NCBI GenBank assembly: GCA_905221605.1
Contig: CAJNDS010002676.1
Span: 1-22,500 of the forward strand
DNA length: 22,500 bases
DNA from: Symbiodinium natans
Taxonomy: Eukaryota > Sar > Dinophyceae > Suessiales > Symbiodiniaceae
Direction: 5' to 3'
Shown here: in pieces, positions 15,614 to 22,500 of the stretch
Layout: each line of letters opens with the position of its first letter
Position numbering within the stretch: position 1 is the stretch's first letter
Position numbers and translations under genes: made by a program
Notes under the pieces: model-generated
The model's database searches: none
Seen by the model: only the letters and a program-made list of their open reading frames with translations
Told to the model about the DNA's origin: nothing

Positions 15614-16307
15614 GCTTGCTCTAGCCTCTTGAGCCACTAAACCCTACAGACTCACTTCTTAGAGGCCCTAAGACACAGGCCCTCAACGCTAGCCTCTTAC
15701 ACCTTTAGCCCTAAACCCTAAACCCTAAGCCCTAAACCCTCAGCCCTAAACCTTAAACCCCAAGCCCTTATCCGTAGGATTGAGAATCAGGGCCAGGGTC
15801 TTAGGCTTCAGACTTGCGGTCGATAAAGTTGGGGCTTCGGGCTCACGGTTAGGGGTTTAGGGCTTAGGGGTTTAGGGCTTAGGGTTTAGGGTTTGGGGCT
15901 TAGCGTTTAGGGCTTAGGGTTTAGGGTTTGGGGTTTGGTGTTTAGGGCTTACGGTTCGGGTTCTTTGCTGATTACATTCATGTTGAAGGTTTCCACCTGT
16001 TATCACCCATTTTAAGGACTGTTAGTTTACTTAGGGGGAAACATTCCAACCTCAGATCTTTCTGGTCACTGAACCCTGTGTCCCTTAGAGCTTTGGGCCC
16101 ATCTGAAACCCTAAACCCCACCCTCCAAAGCCTAAACCTGGCCCCAGGCCCCAAAACCTCAGCCCTAACCCCCGGGCCCTAAACCCCTAAACCCCTAATG
16201 CTAAACCCTGAACCCTAAACCCCGAAACCCTAAACCCTAAACCCTTAACCCTAAACCCTAAACCCTAAACCCCCGAAACCACCCGAGAACCCCAAAATCC
16301 GAAGCAG
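15614..16307 (+). other. Remainder of a candidate intron, mixed content
   Basis: Short unique part (15616-15700), C-strand tract (15705-15770), G-strand tract (15845-15960), foldback remnant (15999-16049), C-strand tract (16103-16290). Possible small exons lie inside: ATTGAGAATCAGGGCCAG near 15780 (IENQGQ), THFLEALRH after CCCTACAG at 15655, and IFLVTEPC after CCAACCTCAG near 16056. I could not connect their phases with confidence and do not call them. Confidence 0.3.
15999..16049. repeat. Half copy of foldback family 3
   Basis: ATCACCCATTTTAAGGACTG and AGTTTACTTAGGGGGAAAC align in order with the right half of the foldback at 20585-20688 (ATCCCGACTAAGGACAG ... AGTATACGGGGGAAGATCCC). Confidence 0.6.
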
Positions 16308-16375
16308 GCCGATGCGGTACGTCATCTTGGCCTATGCCCTGGCCCTGCAGATAGCCTCAGGCGCTCTGGAGGCCG
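16308..16375 (+). CDS. Candidate exon E8, hydrophobic
   Basis: Acceptor CCGAAGCAG after a long C-strand tract. The frame with GC-rich third positions (19 of 23 codons) reads PMRYVILAYALALQIASG then ALEA. The stretch YVILAYALALQIASGAL could be a membrane helix or a signal-type segment. The exon ends at a GC donor, either GCTTAGGG at 16376 (phase 1) or GCCGGC at 16372 (phase 0). The latter would fit E9. Confidence 0.42.
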
Positions 16376-16408
16376 GCTTAGGGTTTAGGGTTTGGGGTTT
16401 AGGGTTTA

Positions 16409-16570
<162 letters not shown>

Positions 16571-16788
16571 TTAGGGTTTTGGGCTTAGGGTGTAGGGCTT
16601 GAAGGGTTTAGGGCTTCGAGAGTTTAGGGATTCCGGGGAGGGCAATTGCACCCCCCAGACACTCGCATCAAAAATAGAGCATGGAAACTTCCACATGGTC
16701 AGCTCAACTTGTGAAGTTCCGGATATTTGCTCACCCTAAACTCTACATGAACTCTAGACTTGAAACCCTAAACCCTAAACCCCAGACC

Positions 16789-16815
16789 CTACTTGCTACG
16801 TCAACAGAGCTTCCA
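16789..16815. repeat. Solo arm of foldback family 1
   Basis: TTGCTACGTCAACAGAGCTT then CCAAGTA is the inverse of the left arm at 18765-18790 (TACTTGGAAGCTCTTTTGAC). CCCTAAACCCCAGACCCTA abuts it on the left. Confidence 0.6.
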
Positions 16816-16859
16816 AGTACCCCCGAGCCTTAAGCCTGTTTCACGTCTGTCCTGCACAG

Positions 16860-16921
16860 GAGTTCTCCGTGAGTGCCAATGTGAACATCCTCCACTATGT
16901 GGCAAAGGAGTCCCCTTTTTG
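16860..16921 (+). CDS. Candidate exon E9
   Basis: Acceptor TCTGTCCTGCACAG. Reads EFSVSANVNILHYVAKESP then F and two bases, with 14 of 20 codons ending in G or C. Donor GTTGTTAGGG. With E10 to E14 it forms a stop-free chain. Confidence 0.48.
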
Positions 16922-17021
16922 GTTGTTAGGGCTTGTGGCACGGGAGTCTCATTTTGAGCTTTCAAGCTTGCAGTTTTAGGGCTCCAGGGGTTACGGTTGA
17001 CCCTAAACCCTCAAACCTCAG

Positions 17022-17045
17022 CAACACTGAACCCTCATTTCAACG
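17022..17045 (+). CDS. Candidate exon E10 (24 nt)
   Basis: CCCTAAACCCTCAAACCTCAG precedes it and GTTTCAGGGCTTAGGG follows, so both introns show the telomere-like signature at the very splice site. In the phase from E9 it reads (C)NTEPSFQ plus two bases. Confidence 0.42.
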
Positions 17046-17214
17046 GTTTCAGGGCTTAGGGTTTAGGGTGCGGGTCCTTTTTTTTTTGCAGCTTTGCCTG
17101 AGGTTTAGGGCTTCAACTTTGAGAGCTAAGGTGTTGGAGGCGTAGGCTAAGGGCTTTAGGCTGGGGCGCGAGTTTAGATCTAGCGGGTTGAGGGCTCTCA
17201 TTGTAGGGTCCCAG

Positions 17215-17247
17215 GCACCATGGCACCATGCCGGGGGAGTGGCTTAG
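17215..17247 (+). CDS. Candidate exon E11 (33 nt)
   Basis: Acceptor TAGGGTCCCAG. Reads (R)HHGTMPGEWL plus two bases. Donor GTCAGGGTGTAGGGG. Phase is kept from E10 to E12. The upstream intron has no C-strand tract near its 3' end, so this exon is less certain. Confidence 0.32.
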   Translation, partial: APWHHAGGVA

Positions 17248-17415
17248 GTCAGGGTGTAGGGGTACATAGTGTAGATCACCGGGAGCCTGTGCCAGAAACC
17301 TACACCCTGTATGTAAGGATGAAAGGGTCAGTCTCGGGTAACTGTAGCTAGTTTCTCATTTTTTATTTATTGTTTTTTTTTTTTTTTGGGGGGGGGTTGA
17401 CGTAGATTTGCACAG
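17248..17415 (+). other. Candidate intron E11-E12
   Basis: G-strand-like start, then mostly unique sequence and a T15-G9 run (17373-17396), ending GATTTGCACAG. Possible 17-nt exon at about 17295 (between GTGCCAG and GTAAGG) not called because it breaks the phase. Confidence 0.3.
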
Positions 17416-17431
17416 TCGTGTCGAGTTCAAG
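17416..17431 (+). CDS. Candidate micro-exon E12 (16 nt)
   Basis: Lies between GTAGATTTGCACAG and GTTTCGGGTTAG. In phase it reads (S)RVEFK and returns to phase 0, which is exactly what E13 needs. Confidence 0.32.
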
Positions 17432-17682
17432 GTTTCGGGTTAGCGATTTGAACCCTAAGCCGTAACCCCTTTAGCCTTATACCGATACCTACGACTCCCA
17501 AACCCTACAAAAAGAGGAGGTTATAACCCCCCTAGATACAGGGCATAACCCCCCCCCCCCCCCCCCCCCCCCCAAATAGTGGGCAAATGGAGCCACAGGT
17601 AAACCCTGAACCCTAAACCCTAAACCCTAACCCTAAACCCTCAACCCTAAACCCCAAACCCGAAGCCCTTAGACTCTTTCAG
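17432..17682 (+). other. Candidate intron E12-E13 with a C25 run
   Basis: Starts GTTTCGGGTTAG. Contains 25 consecutive C (17549-17573) and a C-strand tract (17600-17665), and ends GACTCTTTCAG. Confidence 0.45.
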
Positions 17683-17783
17683 TCAGGGCTTTGTAGCGAA
17701 GCCCAGGAGTTGGCGATGTCGACAAAGGCCTGGACCTCAAAACCCCCACAGCTCCTTCTTTTGGGCTTTGTTGTTGAGGGCGG
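17683..17783 (+). CDS. Candidate exon E13, longest of the set (101 nt)
   Basis: After a C-strand tract and GACTCTTTCAG it reads SGLCSEAQELAMSTKAWT then SKPPQLLLLGFVVEG, and ends before GTGATTTAGGGTTTA. It mixes a polar helix-like part with a hydrophobic LLLLGFVV run. Another frame is open over the same span, but this one agrees with the phase carried from E9 to E12. No domain recognised. Confidence 0.5.
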
Positions 17784-18090
17784 GTGATTTAGGGTTTAAT
17801 TCGGGTTTAGTGTTTAGGATTTCATGACCTTCCCTGAACGGGGGGTTTAGGGTTGAGGGTTCGGACGAAGCGATTGATACAAAGAACATTCTGCCTGGTA
17901 GCCAGTGGTACCCTTGTGCCCTTTTTTTAGGTTCTGGGTTTACTCATTTTTAAGCAACTATTCCAAAAAAGGATACACCCTAAACGGCCCTAATCCCCAA
18001 ACCCCTAAACCCTAAACCCTAAACTCTTACTATAAGATGGTTACTGGGCTACCAAGTCTGCCTGGCATGAGTTCAAGTGATTGCGCGCAG
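17784..18090 (+). other. Candidate intron E13-E14 with foldback
   Basis: G-strand tract (17784-17860), foldback family 4 (17891-18062) with a C-strand tract inside it (17983-18027), acceptor ATTGCGCGCAG. Confidence 0.42.
17891..18062. mobile_element. Foldback family 4, telomere tract inside
   Basis: CTGCCTGGTAGCCAGTGGTA on the left faces GGTTACTGGGCTACCAAG then TCTGCC on the right, in inverted, imperfect form (about 20 bp arms). A second right arm lies at 10203-10230. Confidence 0.5.
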
Positions 18091-18152
18091 CCTTCATCAA
18101 CCAGCGGTCACACACATGACCCGTCTCCCGCAGAGAGTCGGGGTGTCGAAGG
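18091..18152 (+). CDS. Candidate exon E14
   Basis: In the phase set by E13 it reads (G)LHQPAVTHMTRLPQRV then GVSK. Another frame (PSSTSGHTHDPSPAES) is also open. Donor GTAACCCTAAACCC is the one clear exception to the rule, since the next intron begins with C-strand repeats. Confidence 0.4.
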
Positions 18153-18548
18153 GTAACCCTAAACCCTAAACCCAAACCCTAAACCCTAAACCTCAACCTG
18201 AAACCCTAAACCCTTAAACCCCTAACCCTAAACCCTGAACCCAAAGCCCTAAACCCTAAACCCTAAACCCCAAACCCCAAACCCCTAAACCTAAACCCTA
18301 AGCCCAAAACCCTGAAATCAACATGTGGGACCAACACTTCGATTGAAATCGGTTCTGATCGGTTCGACGGAGGCTCTGCAGTTCCTCCGGTTGCCTGAAC
18401 CCTAAACCCTAAATCCCAAACCCTAAACCCCAAACCCCAAACCCCAAACCCCAAACCCCAAACCCTAAACCCTAAGCCACATTGCTACACACACATGCCA
18501 CCGGACATTGAGAGGGTAGGGACCCTGACTAAATTTGGGATCCTCCAG
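18153..18548 (+). other. C-strand tracts around a possible antisense exon
   Basis: C-strand tracts at 18153-18310 and 18397-18475 flank 18311-18396, which on the minus strand reads TAEPPSNRSEPISIEVL after GGGTTCAG. A second unique part (18478-18548) precedes the acceptor GATCCTCCAG of E15. Confidence 0.3.
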
Positions 18549-18560
18549 TTCATGAGGGAT
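18549..18560 (+). CDS. Candidate micro-exon E15 (12 nt), weak
   Basis: TTCATGAGGGAT lies between GGGATCCTCCAG and GTTTTAGGGTTTAGGG. It fits the tract pattern but is too short to judge. Confidence 0.18.
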
Positions 18561-18680
18561 GTTTTAGGGTTTAGGGTTTTTAGGGTTTAGGGTTTAGGGT
18601 TTAGGGTTTAGGGTTTAGGGTTTAGGGTTTAGGGTTTTAGGGTGTAGGGTGTAGGGTGTAGGGTTCAGGGTGGGTTAGGG
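18561..18680. repeat. G-strand telomere tract
   Basis: About twelve TTTAGGG copies, then GGGTGTA variants, starting at the candidate donor GTTTTAGGG. Confidence 0.9.
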
Positions 18681-18764
18681 GGCCCTCCCAGGGATTAGGG
18701 ACGTGCTGTTCCCCTGCTCTGTATAACCCTTGACGGGGTCATGGGAGCTTCCTGAATTCCCGAC

Positions 18765-18881
18765 TACTTGGAAGCTCTTTTGACTTAGTAGGGTTAGTAA
18801 GGGTGGGTCATGGGGATGAGAAGAGGGTGTCTAGGGGATACCAAGTAGACTTACTATGTCTAAAGAGCTTCCGAGTTGGGG
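18765..18881. mobile_element. Foldback family 1, copy B
   Basis: Left arm TACTTGGAAGCTCTTTTGAC then TTAGTAGG. Right arm TTACTATGTCTAAAGAGCTT then CCGAGT. The interior aligns with copy A (GGGTGGGT, TGGGGAT, GTCTAGGG, GATACCAAGTAGAC). An extra right-end-like GGAGCTTCCTGAA lies just upstream at 18745, as it does after copy A. Confidence 0.7.
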
Positions 18882-18990
18882 TCCTACAATCCGAAGCTCT
18901 TAAACAACCCGCTCTCCTTTCCCAGGCCTACAAACCCCAAGCCCCAAAGCGCCCCCGAAAATTCCTTAGACTTCTGACCTGAACCCCAAA

Positions 18991-19044
18991 CCCTACAAAC
19001 CCTACAAACCCTACAAACCCTACAAACCCTACAAACCCTACAAA
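18991..19044. repeat. 9-bp repeat CCCTACAAA, six perfect copies
   Basis: A telomere heptamer with CA inserted, repeated without error. It is followed by mixed CCCTACAAA, CCCGATAAA and CCCTAAA units to 19255. Confidence 0.93.
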
Positions 19045-19275
19045 CCCTAAAGCCCTGCAAGCAATGCAATTAAACCCCGTTTGATTAAACCCTAAAAACC
19101 CTACAAACCCGATAAACCCTAAACCCTACAAACCCGATAAACCCTAAACCCGAAACCCGAAACCCTCAACCCTCAACCCTCCACCCTAAACTCTAAACCC
19201 TAAACCCTAAACCCCAAACCCCAAACCCTAAACCCTAAACCCTGAACCCTTAACTCTGAACCCAAAACCCAACAG

Positions 19276-19341
19276 GCCGACTACGAGGTGCCAAAGCACG
19301 AGAAGGAGCCGCAGGCAACCCATCGGCAGCGCCCTTTTTGG
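19276..19341 (+). CDS. Candidate exon E16
   Basis: Between AACCCAAAACCCAACAG and GTTTAGGGTTTAGGG. Reads ADYEVPKHEKEPQATHRQR then PFW, with 17 of 22 codons ending in G or C. Strongly charged and unlike its flanks. The intron's first bases are themselves a perfect telomere repeat. Phase 0 in and out, matching E17 and E18. Confidence 0.5.
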
Positions 19342-19557
19342 GTTTAGGGTTTAGGGTTTAGGGTTTAGGGTTTTTGTGGGGGGAGCAGGTTTTGTTGGGA
19401 TTGAGGGGTTCAGTGTGTACCGGGTTCAGGCGTTTATGGCTTAGGGACGCTTTGTGGGTATTTAGGGTTACGGTTGACCCTACCTTGCCCCAGGGCCCTA
19501 GACCTTAAACCCTGAGCCCTGAACCCAAACACCCTCCATTTGAGAGAGCGTAGGCAG
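19342..19557 (+). other. Candidate intron E16-E17
   Basis: Starts with five perfect G-strand heptamers (GTTTAGGG...), then G-rich unique sequence, a C-strand tract (19500-19535), and ends GAGCGTAGGCAG. Confidence 0.45.
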
Positions 19558-19575
19558 TGTCTTGGATGCAGTCGG
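19558..19575 (+). CDS. Candidate micro-exon E17 (18 nt)
   Basis: CLGCSR between GAGCGTAGGCAG and GTTAGGGGATG. In phase with E16 and E18. Confidence 0.3.
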
Positions 19576-20223
19576 GTTAGGGGATGAAAGGATGTTCAAC
19601 TCGTACCCCTGAATACGCGATAGTCCTCTGTGAAGTGAGGCTTTTCAGTTTGGGGCCGGGGTAGGTACCAACCACCCACCCACCACCACGACAGGGCGGG
19701 GTCACCCACCCCCCACCCCCTTCCGGCACACCCCACCCCCCCCCCGGCACACCCCCCCCCACCCAGTACCTATGAAGTATATACTTGGGCCTCAAGGGAG
19801 TGGTTTCAGAGCCCAAGTACAATCATATACTATGGAGGAACATGGATCCTTAGGGTACACCTTGCACTCTCAGCGTCGCGCTTGCATGGGTGCCCGGATA
19901 TAATCCGGGGATTCTCGGCAAGCTCCTCTAGCAACGCCTTCCCTCTCGCGTTCGCCTGAGTGCTGGTAAACCCCCCCCCGTTAATATTAGATGTTCCCCA
20001 GAATAGGAGGTTTCGGGCTTAGGGTCTAGGGTTTAGGGGGTTATGGTTTATATTATGGTTTGGGGCTTAGGCAAGTATGCGCTGACAACCCTACCAACCC
20101 TAACAACCCTAACAACCCCAACAACCCAACAACCCTAAACCCTAACCCCTAAACCCTAAGCCCTAAGCCCTAAACCCTGTGACCCTAAACCCTGTAACCC
20201 TCTGAGAGCCTCCCCCCACCAAG
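19576..20223 (+). other. Candidate intron E17-E18, mostly unique
   Basis: About 400 bp of unique sequence with C/A-rich low complexity (19670-19765) and an inverted repeat at 19771-19835, whose TACTTGGGC (19782-19790) and GCCCAAGTA (19811-19819) are perfect arms around a 20-nt loop. Then a G-strand piece (20008-20070), a C-strand tract with CCCTAACAA units (20085-20200), and the acceptor CTCCCCCCACCAAG. No other gene seen. Confidence 0.4.
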
Positions 20224-20271
20224 CGTATGGAAGGCCTGCCTGCGCGAACCCGAGGAGTGTCTTGGCTTGGG
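20224..20271 (+). CDS. Candidate exon E18
   Basis: C-strand tract and CCCCACCAAG precede it, and GTTAGGGTTGAGGG follows. Reads RMEGLPARTRGVSWLG. Phase 0 to 0. Confidence 0.42.
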
Positions 20272-20820
20272 GTTAGGGTTGAGGGTTTTGGGTTTAGGGC
20301 TTAGGGCTTAGGGCTTAGGGCTGGGTTTAGGGTTTAGGGTTTCGGGCTAGGGTTTAGGGTTTAGGGTCTAGGGTCTGGGGTCTAGAGTCTAGGGTTTAGG
20401 GCTACGGTTTAGGGCTCACGTAGGGTTTAGGGCACTCAGCCTTACTACACCGTAAGCCCTAAACCTGTAAGCCGAAAGCTGTGTGCCCACTTAAGGTTCA
20501 TATGGCCGCTCCGGCGTTTGACTTAGCATTTATCTTGTTTGGGATAGCTCCCGATTCTCGTTATGAGGTCGTTGCGTTTAGGCTTGGGATGTTTCCCCCT
20601 TATACGAACAGTCCTTTCTGGGGATTATAATTGGAGGACTGTACGATAATCCCGACTAAGGACAGATAGTATACGGGGGAAGATCCCAGCTGAAAACCCG
20701 CAAAGCTTCTGAGTCCAAAGCTCGCAATCCCCAGGATTTAGAGCCGTAAACCCTGGCACCCTCAAGCCCTAAACCCTAAACCTGAAAACCCCGAAAGCCT
20801 GATGCCCTAAGCCTTACAAG
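20272..20820 (+). other. Candidate intron after E18 with foldback
   Basis: G-strand tract (20272-20430), a possible 12-nt exon (PYYT between GGGCACTCAG and GTAAGC near 20440), unique sequence, foldback family 3 (20585-20688), and a C-strand tract (20750-20815). Confidence 0.4.
20585..20688. mobile_element. Foldback family 3, full copy
   Basis: TGGGATGTTTCCCCCTTATA then CGAACAGTCCTTTC faces ATAATCCCGACTAAGGACAG then AGTATACGGGGGAAGATCCCA, about 43-bp imperfect arms. A nested ACAGTCCT/AGGACTGT palindrome lies at the centre. The flank TTTGACTTAG at 20519 recalls the family 1 arm. Confidence 0.7.
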
Positions 20821-20837
20821 GCCTCAATCCAAGATGG
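20821..20837 (+). CDS. Candidate micro-exon E19 with GC donor, weak
   Basis: GCCTCAATCCAAGATGG lies between a C-strand tract ending CCTTACAAG and GCTTAGGGTGTAGGG. It fits the tract pattern but would disturb the phase between E18 and E20, so it may be skipped or not real. Confidence 0.2.
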
Positions 20838-21113
20838 GCTTAGGGTGTAGGGTTTAGGGTTTAGGGTTTAAAGTTGAGGGGTTTTGCCTTGCTGCCATTT
20901 GCTTCAGGCGCGCAGGGGCTTGCAGGGAAGACCTAGGCCAAAGGGAGCTCGAAGCCCAAAGCATCTGTTGCCCCAAACCTTCAACCCCAGACCCTATGCA
21001 TCCTAGCCCTAAACCCTAGTAAAACCCCAAAACCCTAAACTCTGAACCCAAAAACCCTAAACTCTGAACACAAAACCCTAAACCCTATAAACCCTAATCC
21101 CACACCCCTCCAG
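20838..21113 (+). other. Candidate intron before E20
   Basis: G-strand tract (20838-20880), about 90 bp unique, then a C-strand tract (20970-21105) ending ACACCCCTCCAG. Confidence 0.45.
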
Positions 21114-21191
21114 CTCTTTTGGCGGCAAAGGTTCTTCCCGGACATCAACTTCTACGTTTTGAAATGCATGTCAGACCTCAAGGTCCGCAGG
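21114..21191 (+). CDS. Candidate exon E20
   Basis: Reads LFWRQRFFPDINFYVLKC then MSDLKVRR, 26 codons in phase 0 to 0. Acceptor ACACCCCTCCAG, donor GTTCAGGGCCTTAGGG. The aromatic and charged composition is clearly that of a globular protein, and another phase hits a TGA. One of the most convincing exons here. No family recognised. Confidence 0.52.
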
Positions 21192-21327
21192 GTTCAGGGC
21201 CTTAGGGCCCAGGGTTCAGGGCTCAGGTTTAGGGTGGGGGTTTTAGGGTTTAGGGTTTGGGGTTTAGGGTTAGGGGGTTCAGGGTTTTAGGACATTCGAC
21301 AGTTCTTGTGTGGGTTTGGGAGCGCAG
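21192..21327 (+). other. Candidate intron E20-E21
   Basis: G-strand repeats throughout the first 100 bp, acceptor TTTGGGAGCGCAG. No C-strand tract, unlike the others. Confidence 0.4.
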
Positions 21328-21410
21328 GCGGAAGATCTGTCCCTCAAGATGCTGCGGGGTAGTGGACCCCCTAACCCCTGGGCCCCAGAATTGTTCAAGC
21401 CTGCTCTTGG
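21328..21410 (+). CDS. Candidate exon E21
   Basis: Reads AEDLSLKMLRGSGPPNPW then APELFKPAL in the phase left by E20. I end it at CTTG/GTTCGC (21410). It could run on through GSPGSLGPPPPPP to a TGA near 21453, which would make it a terminal exon. A competing minus-strand frame is open over the same span. Confidence 0.42.
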
Positions 21411-22119
21411 TTCGCCTGGAAGTCTTGGCCCCCCCCCGCCCCCCCACCCTTGAAATCCATCGTAAATACCAAAAAACCCTAAACCTCAAAAATTCTAACC
21501 CGTAAACCCTATACTTCCCTGCTACTTGAAGCCGAAAACCCCCACACCTGTAAGCCACTAGAACCTGGAGTTTACAGGGTTTGGGGTTAATAGCGTTCGT
21601 AGTTTACAGGGTTTATAGGGTTTTTGGGGTTTACAAGGTTTATGGGGTTTTGGTGTTTATGGGGGTTTATGGGGTTTATAGACTTTATAGGCTTTCTCGG
21701 GTTCATAGGGTTCAAAGGGTTTATAGGCTTTAGGGTTTAGGGTTTGGGGCAACAAGGATAACCCCAAAATCTCCAGGCATGCCCCGACGTTCAGGGTTTG
21801 AGGTGTAGGGTTTAGGGTTGAGGTTTAGGGTTTAGGGTTTTGGGTTTAGGGTAGGTGGCGGCGGGGGTGACCCTGCCCCGAACCCTGGGTCCGTGCCAAG
21901 GTCCAAGCCACACAGTTCCCCCAGCGATTCCACCGAGACTCTCGACCCAAACACCCTAAACCCTAACCCCAAGCCATTTCTTTGTCATAGTAGGATAACA
22001 TTTTACATTTTTAAGGGTACTTAAACTCAATAAGAATAAATTTTTTTAAATTTTTATTACTATCCCAACTATAAACCAGATTTCTTGAGGCTTTGTGGCT
22101 TTACGGCTTGGGGCTTCAG
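21411..22119 (+). other. Mixed tract region, no firm gene
   Basis: C-strand repeats (21470-21555), a long degenerate G-strand tract built on GGGTTTATA/GGGTTTACA units (21570-21860), a unique stretch with a C-strand piece at 21952-21975, and an AT-rich stretch (21985-22080) with a weak inverted repeat (ATAGTAGGATAAC / TTACTATCCCAACTAT). Confidence 0.4.
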
Positions 22120-22168
22120 CACGTGCACTTGTGGAAGTTTGCTCTGCCCACCCGGCGCCCACCCTGGA
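22120..22168 (+). CDS. Candidate exon E22
   Basis: Between GCTTGGGGCTTCAG and GTTTAGGGTTC. Two frames are open: HVHLWKFALPTRRPPW (13 of 16 codons ending in G or C) and RALVEVCSAHPAPTLE. The second fits the phase from E21 if that exon ends at 21410. Undecided. Confidence 0.35.
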
Positions 22169-22466
22169 GTTTAGGGTTCTATGCTTAGTTGCTTCAGAAG
22201 CCCCCCAAAAGTGTTACACTTTCAGTTCTAAAGGGGATCAAGTATCCCATAAAGTGTATAAAGTGTACTCACTCAGCTACTAAGTATACAGTTCAATAGA
22301 TTTCTTTTGGGTTCTAGGGGCCTCAATAGAGTTCTCGGGTTCTCGGGTTTTACAGAGCAAAGCCCCCTCTATGCTCACAGGGCAGAAAAAGGATGGGATT
22401 TAGGGTATAGGGCGGCTCGGGGTTTCCTAAGCCCTCAGTGGTCAACAGCTTTTTCTCGGGGTGCAG
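22169..22466 (+). other. Mostly unique candidate intron
   Basis: Starts GTTTAGGG, then unique AT-richer sequence with short repeats (AAAGTGTATAAAGTGTAC), a weak G-strand piece at 22400, and the acceptor TCTCGGGGTGCAG. A 16-nt segment after GCTCACAG at 22382 ends at GATTTAGGG, a possible GA donor. Not called. Confidence 0.3.
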
Positions 22467-22500
22467 GGGATGAAGGTTGGGATCCTATACTACCACAACC
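22467..22500 (+). CDS. Candidate exon E23, cut by the window end
   Basis: After TCTCGGGGTGCAG it reads GMKVGILYYHN and continues past the window. Hydrophobic and ordered-looking. Too short to assign. Confidence 0.35.

Larger units (their letters stand above)
18681..19275 (+). other. Rest of candidate intron before E16
   Basis: Unique part, foldback family 1 copy B, then from 18980 a long C-strand tract up to AACCCAACAG. A tempting open stretch after TCTCCTTTCCCAG (18926-18982, AYKPQAPKRPRKFLRLLT and stop) sits inside it. It has a good acceptor but no downstream G tract, so it could be an alternative last exon. Confidence 0.35.

Noticed and set aside
16659-16710. Exon-like segment TLASKIEHGNFHMVSST
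   Set aside because: Acceptor and donor look fair, but it lies inside the E8-E9 intron with the wrong tract order and breaks the phase.
18323-18390. Minus-strand exon-like segment (TAEPPSNRSEPISIEVL)
   Set aside because: Convincing composition and a TTCAG acceptor, but an isolated antisense case. An inverted short repeat (GATTGAAATCGGTTCTGATC) may explain it. Worth checking if antisense transcripts exist.
18926-18982. Terminal exon AYKPQAPKRPRKFLRLLT with stop
   Set aside because: Excellent acceptor, but all three frames differ in plausibility and end soon. It sits within the intron implied by the flanking G and C tracts. Possible alternative 3' end only.
19577-19822. 81-codon minus-strand frame
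   Set aside because: Gly/Trp/Val low complexity from a C/A-rich run.
21250-21558. 102-codon minus-strand frame
   Set aside because: Partly protein-like (LEQFWGPGVRGSTTPQ), but it competes with the plus-strand E21, which continues the phase of E20.

Overview
This is nuclear DNA of a eukaryote, probably a protist. There are no bacterial operons, ribosome binding sites, rRNA or tRNA genes that I can see. The telomere-type repeat is CCCTAAA/TTTAGGG, the plant, green-algal and many-alveolate form. Together with very short exon-like segments, some GC-AG introns, a GC3-rich exon and a huge repeat load, this makes a dinoflagellate (Suessiales-like) my best guess. That assignment is an inference and could be wrong.

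Layout, left half (satellite DNA): 1-1533 is a ~350-bp-period array of nested AT/GC palindromes. 1537-1895 is TCA/TTC microsatellite. 1924-3350 is an 87-bp satellite. 3351-3688 is a spacer holding an inverted repeat, four ~31-bp repeats and one AT foldback. 3689-4823 is an 88-bp satellite, the same family as the 87-bp array but in inverted orientation. 4824-9490 holds 2.4 copies of a 1.9-kb composite unit of alternating CT-rich and GA-rich blocks. 9591-9957 is G-rich, then C-rich, low complexity.

Layout, right half: 14 perfect CCCTAAA copies (10023-10120) open a 12-kb region where telomere-like tracts on both strands alternate with short unique segments. The tracts are ordered, not scattered. 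Again and again a C-strand tract is followed by AG, then a short open unique segment, then GT or GC starting a G-strand tract (GTTTAGGG, GTTAGGG, GTTCAGGG, GCTTAGGG). I read this as one or more plus-strand genes with exons of 14-101 nt. Their introns begin with TTTAGGG-like and end with CCCTAAA-like sequence, so they have telomere-repeat inverted ends. Many introns also carry a foldback element. Frames are consistent through several consecutive exons (13168-13975, 16860-18152, 19276-20271, 21114-21410). I do not recognise the encoded protein.

A separate coding signal lies at 11441-11901: a GC3-rich exon starting MGCSGSHAC, a myristoylation/palmitoylation-type N-terminus. A divergent ~430-bp tandem repeat (about 2.5 copies) follows at 11978-13030.

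All exon models were read by eye from the sequence and have no transcript support. Most long open frames in the satellites are by-products of repeat lengths divisible by three or of low complexity, and are not annotated as genes.
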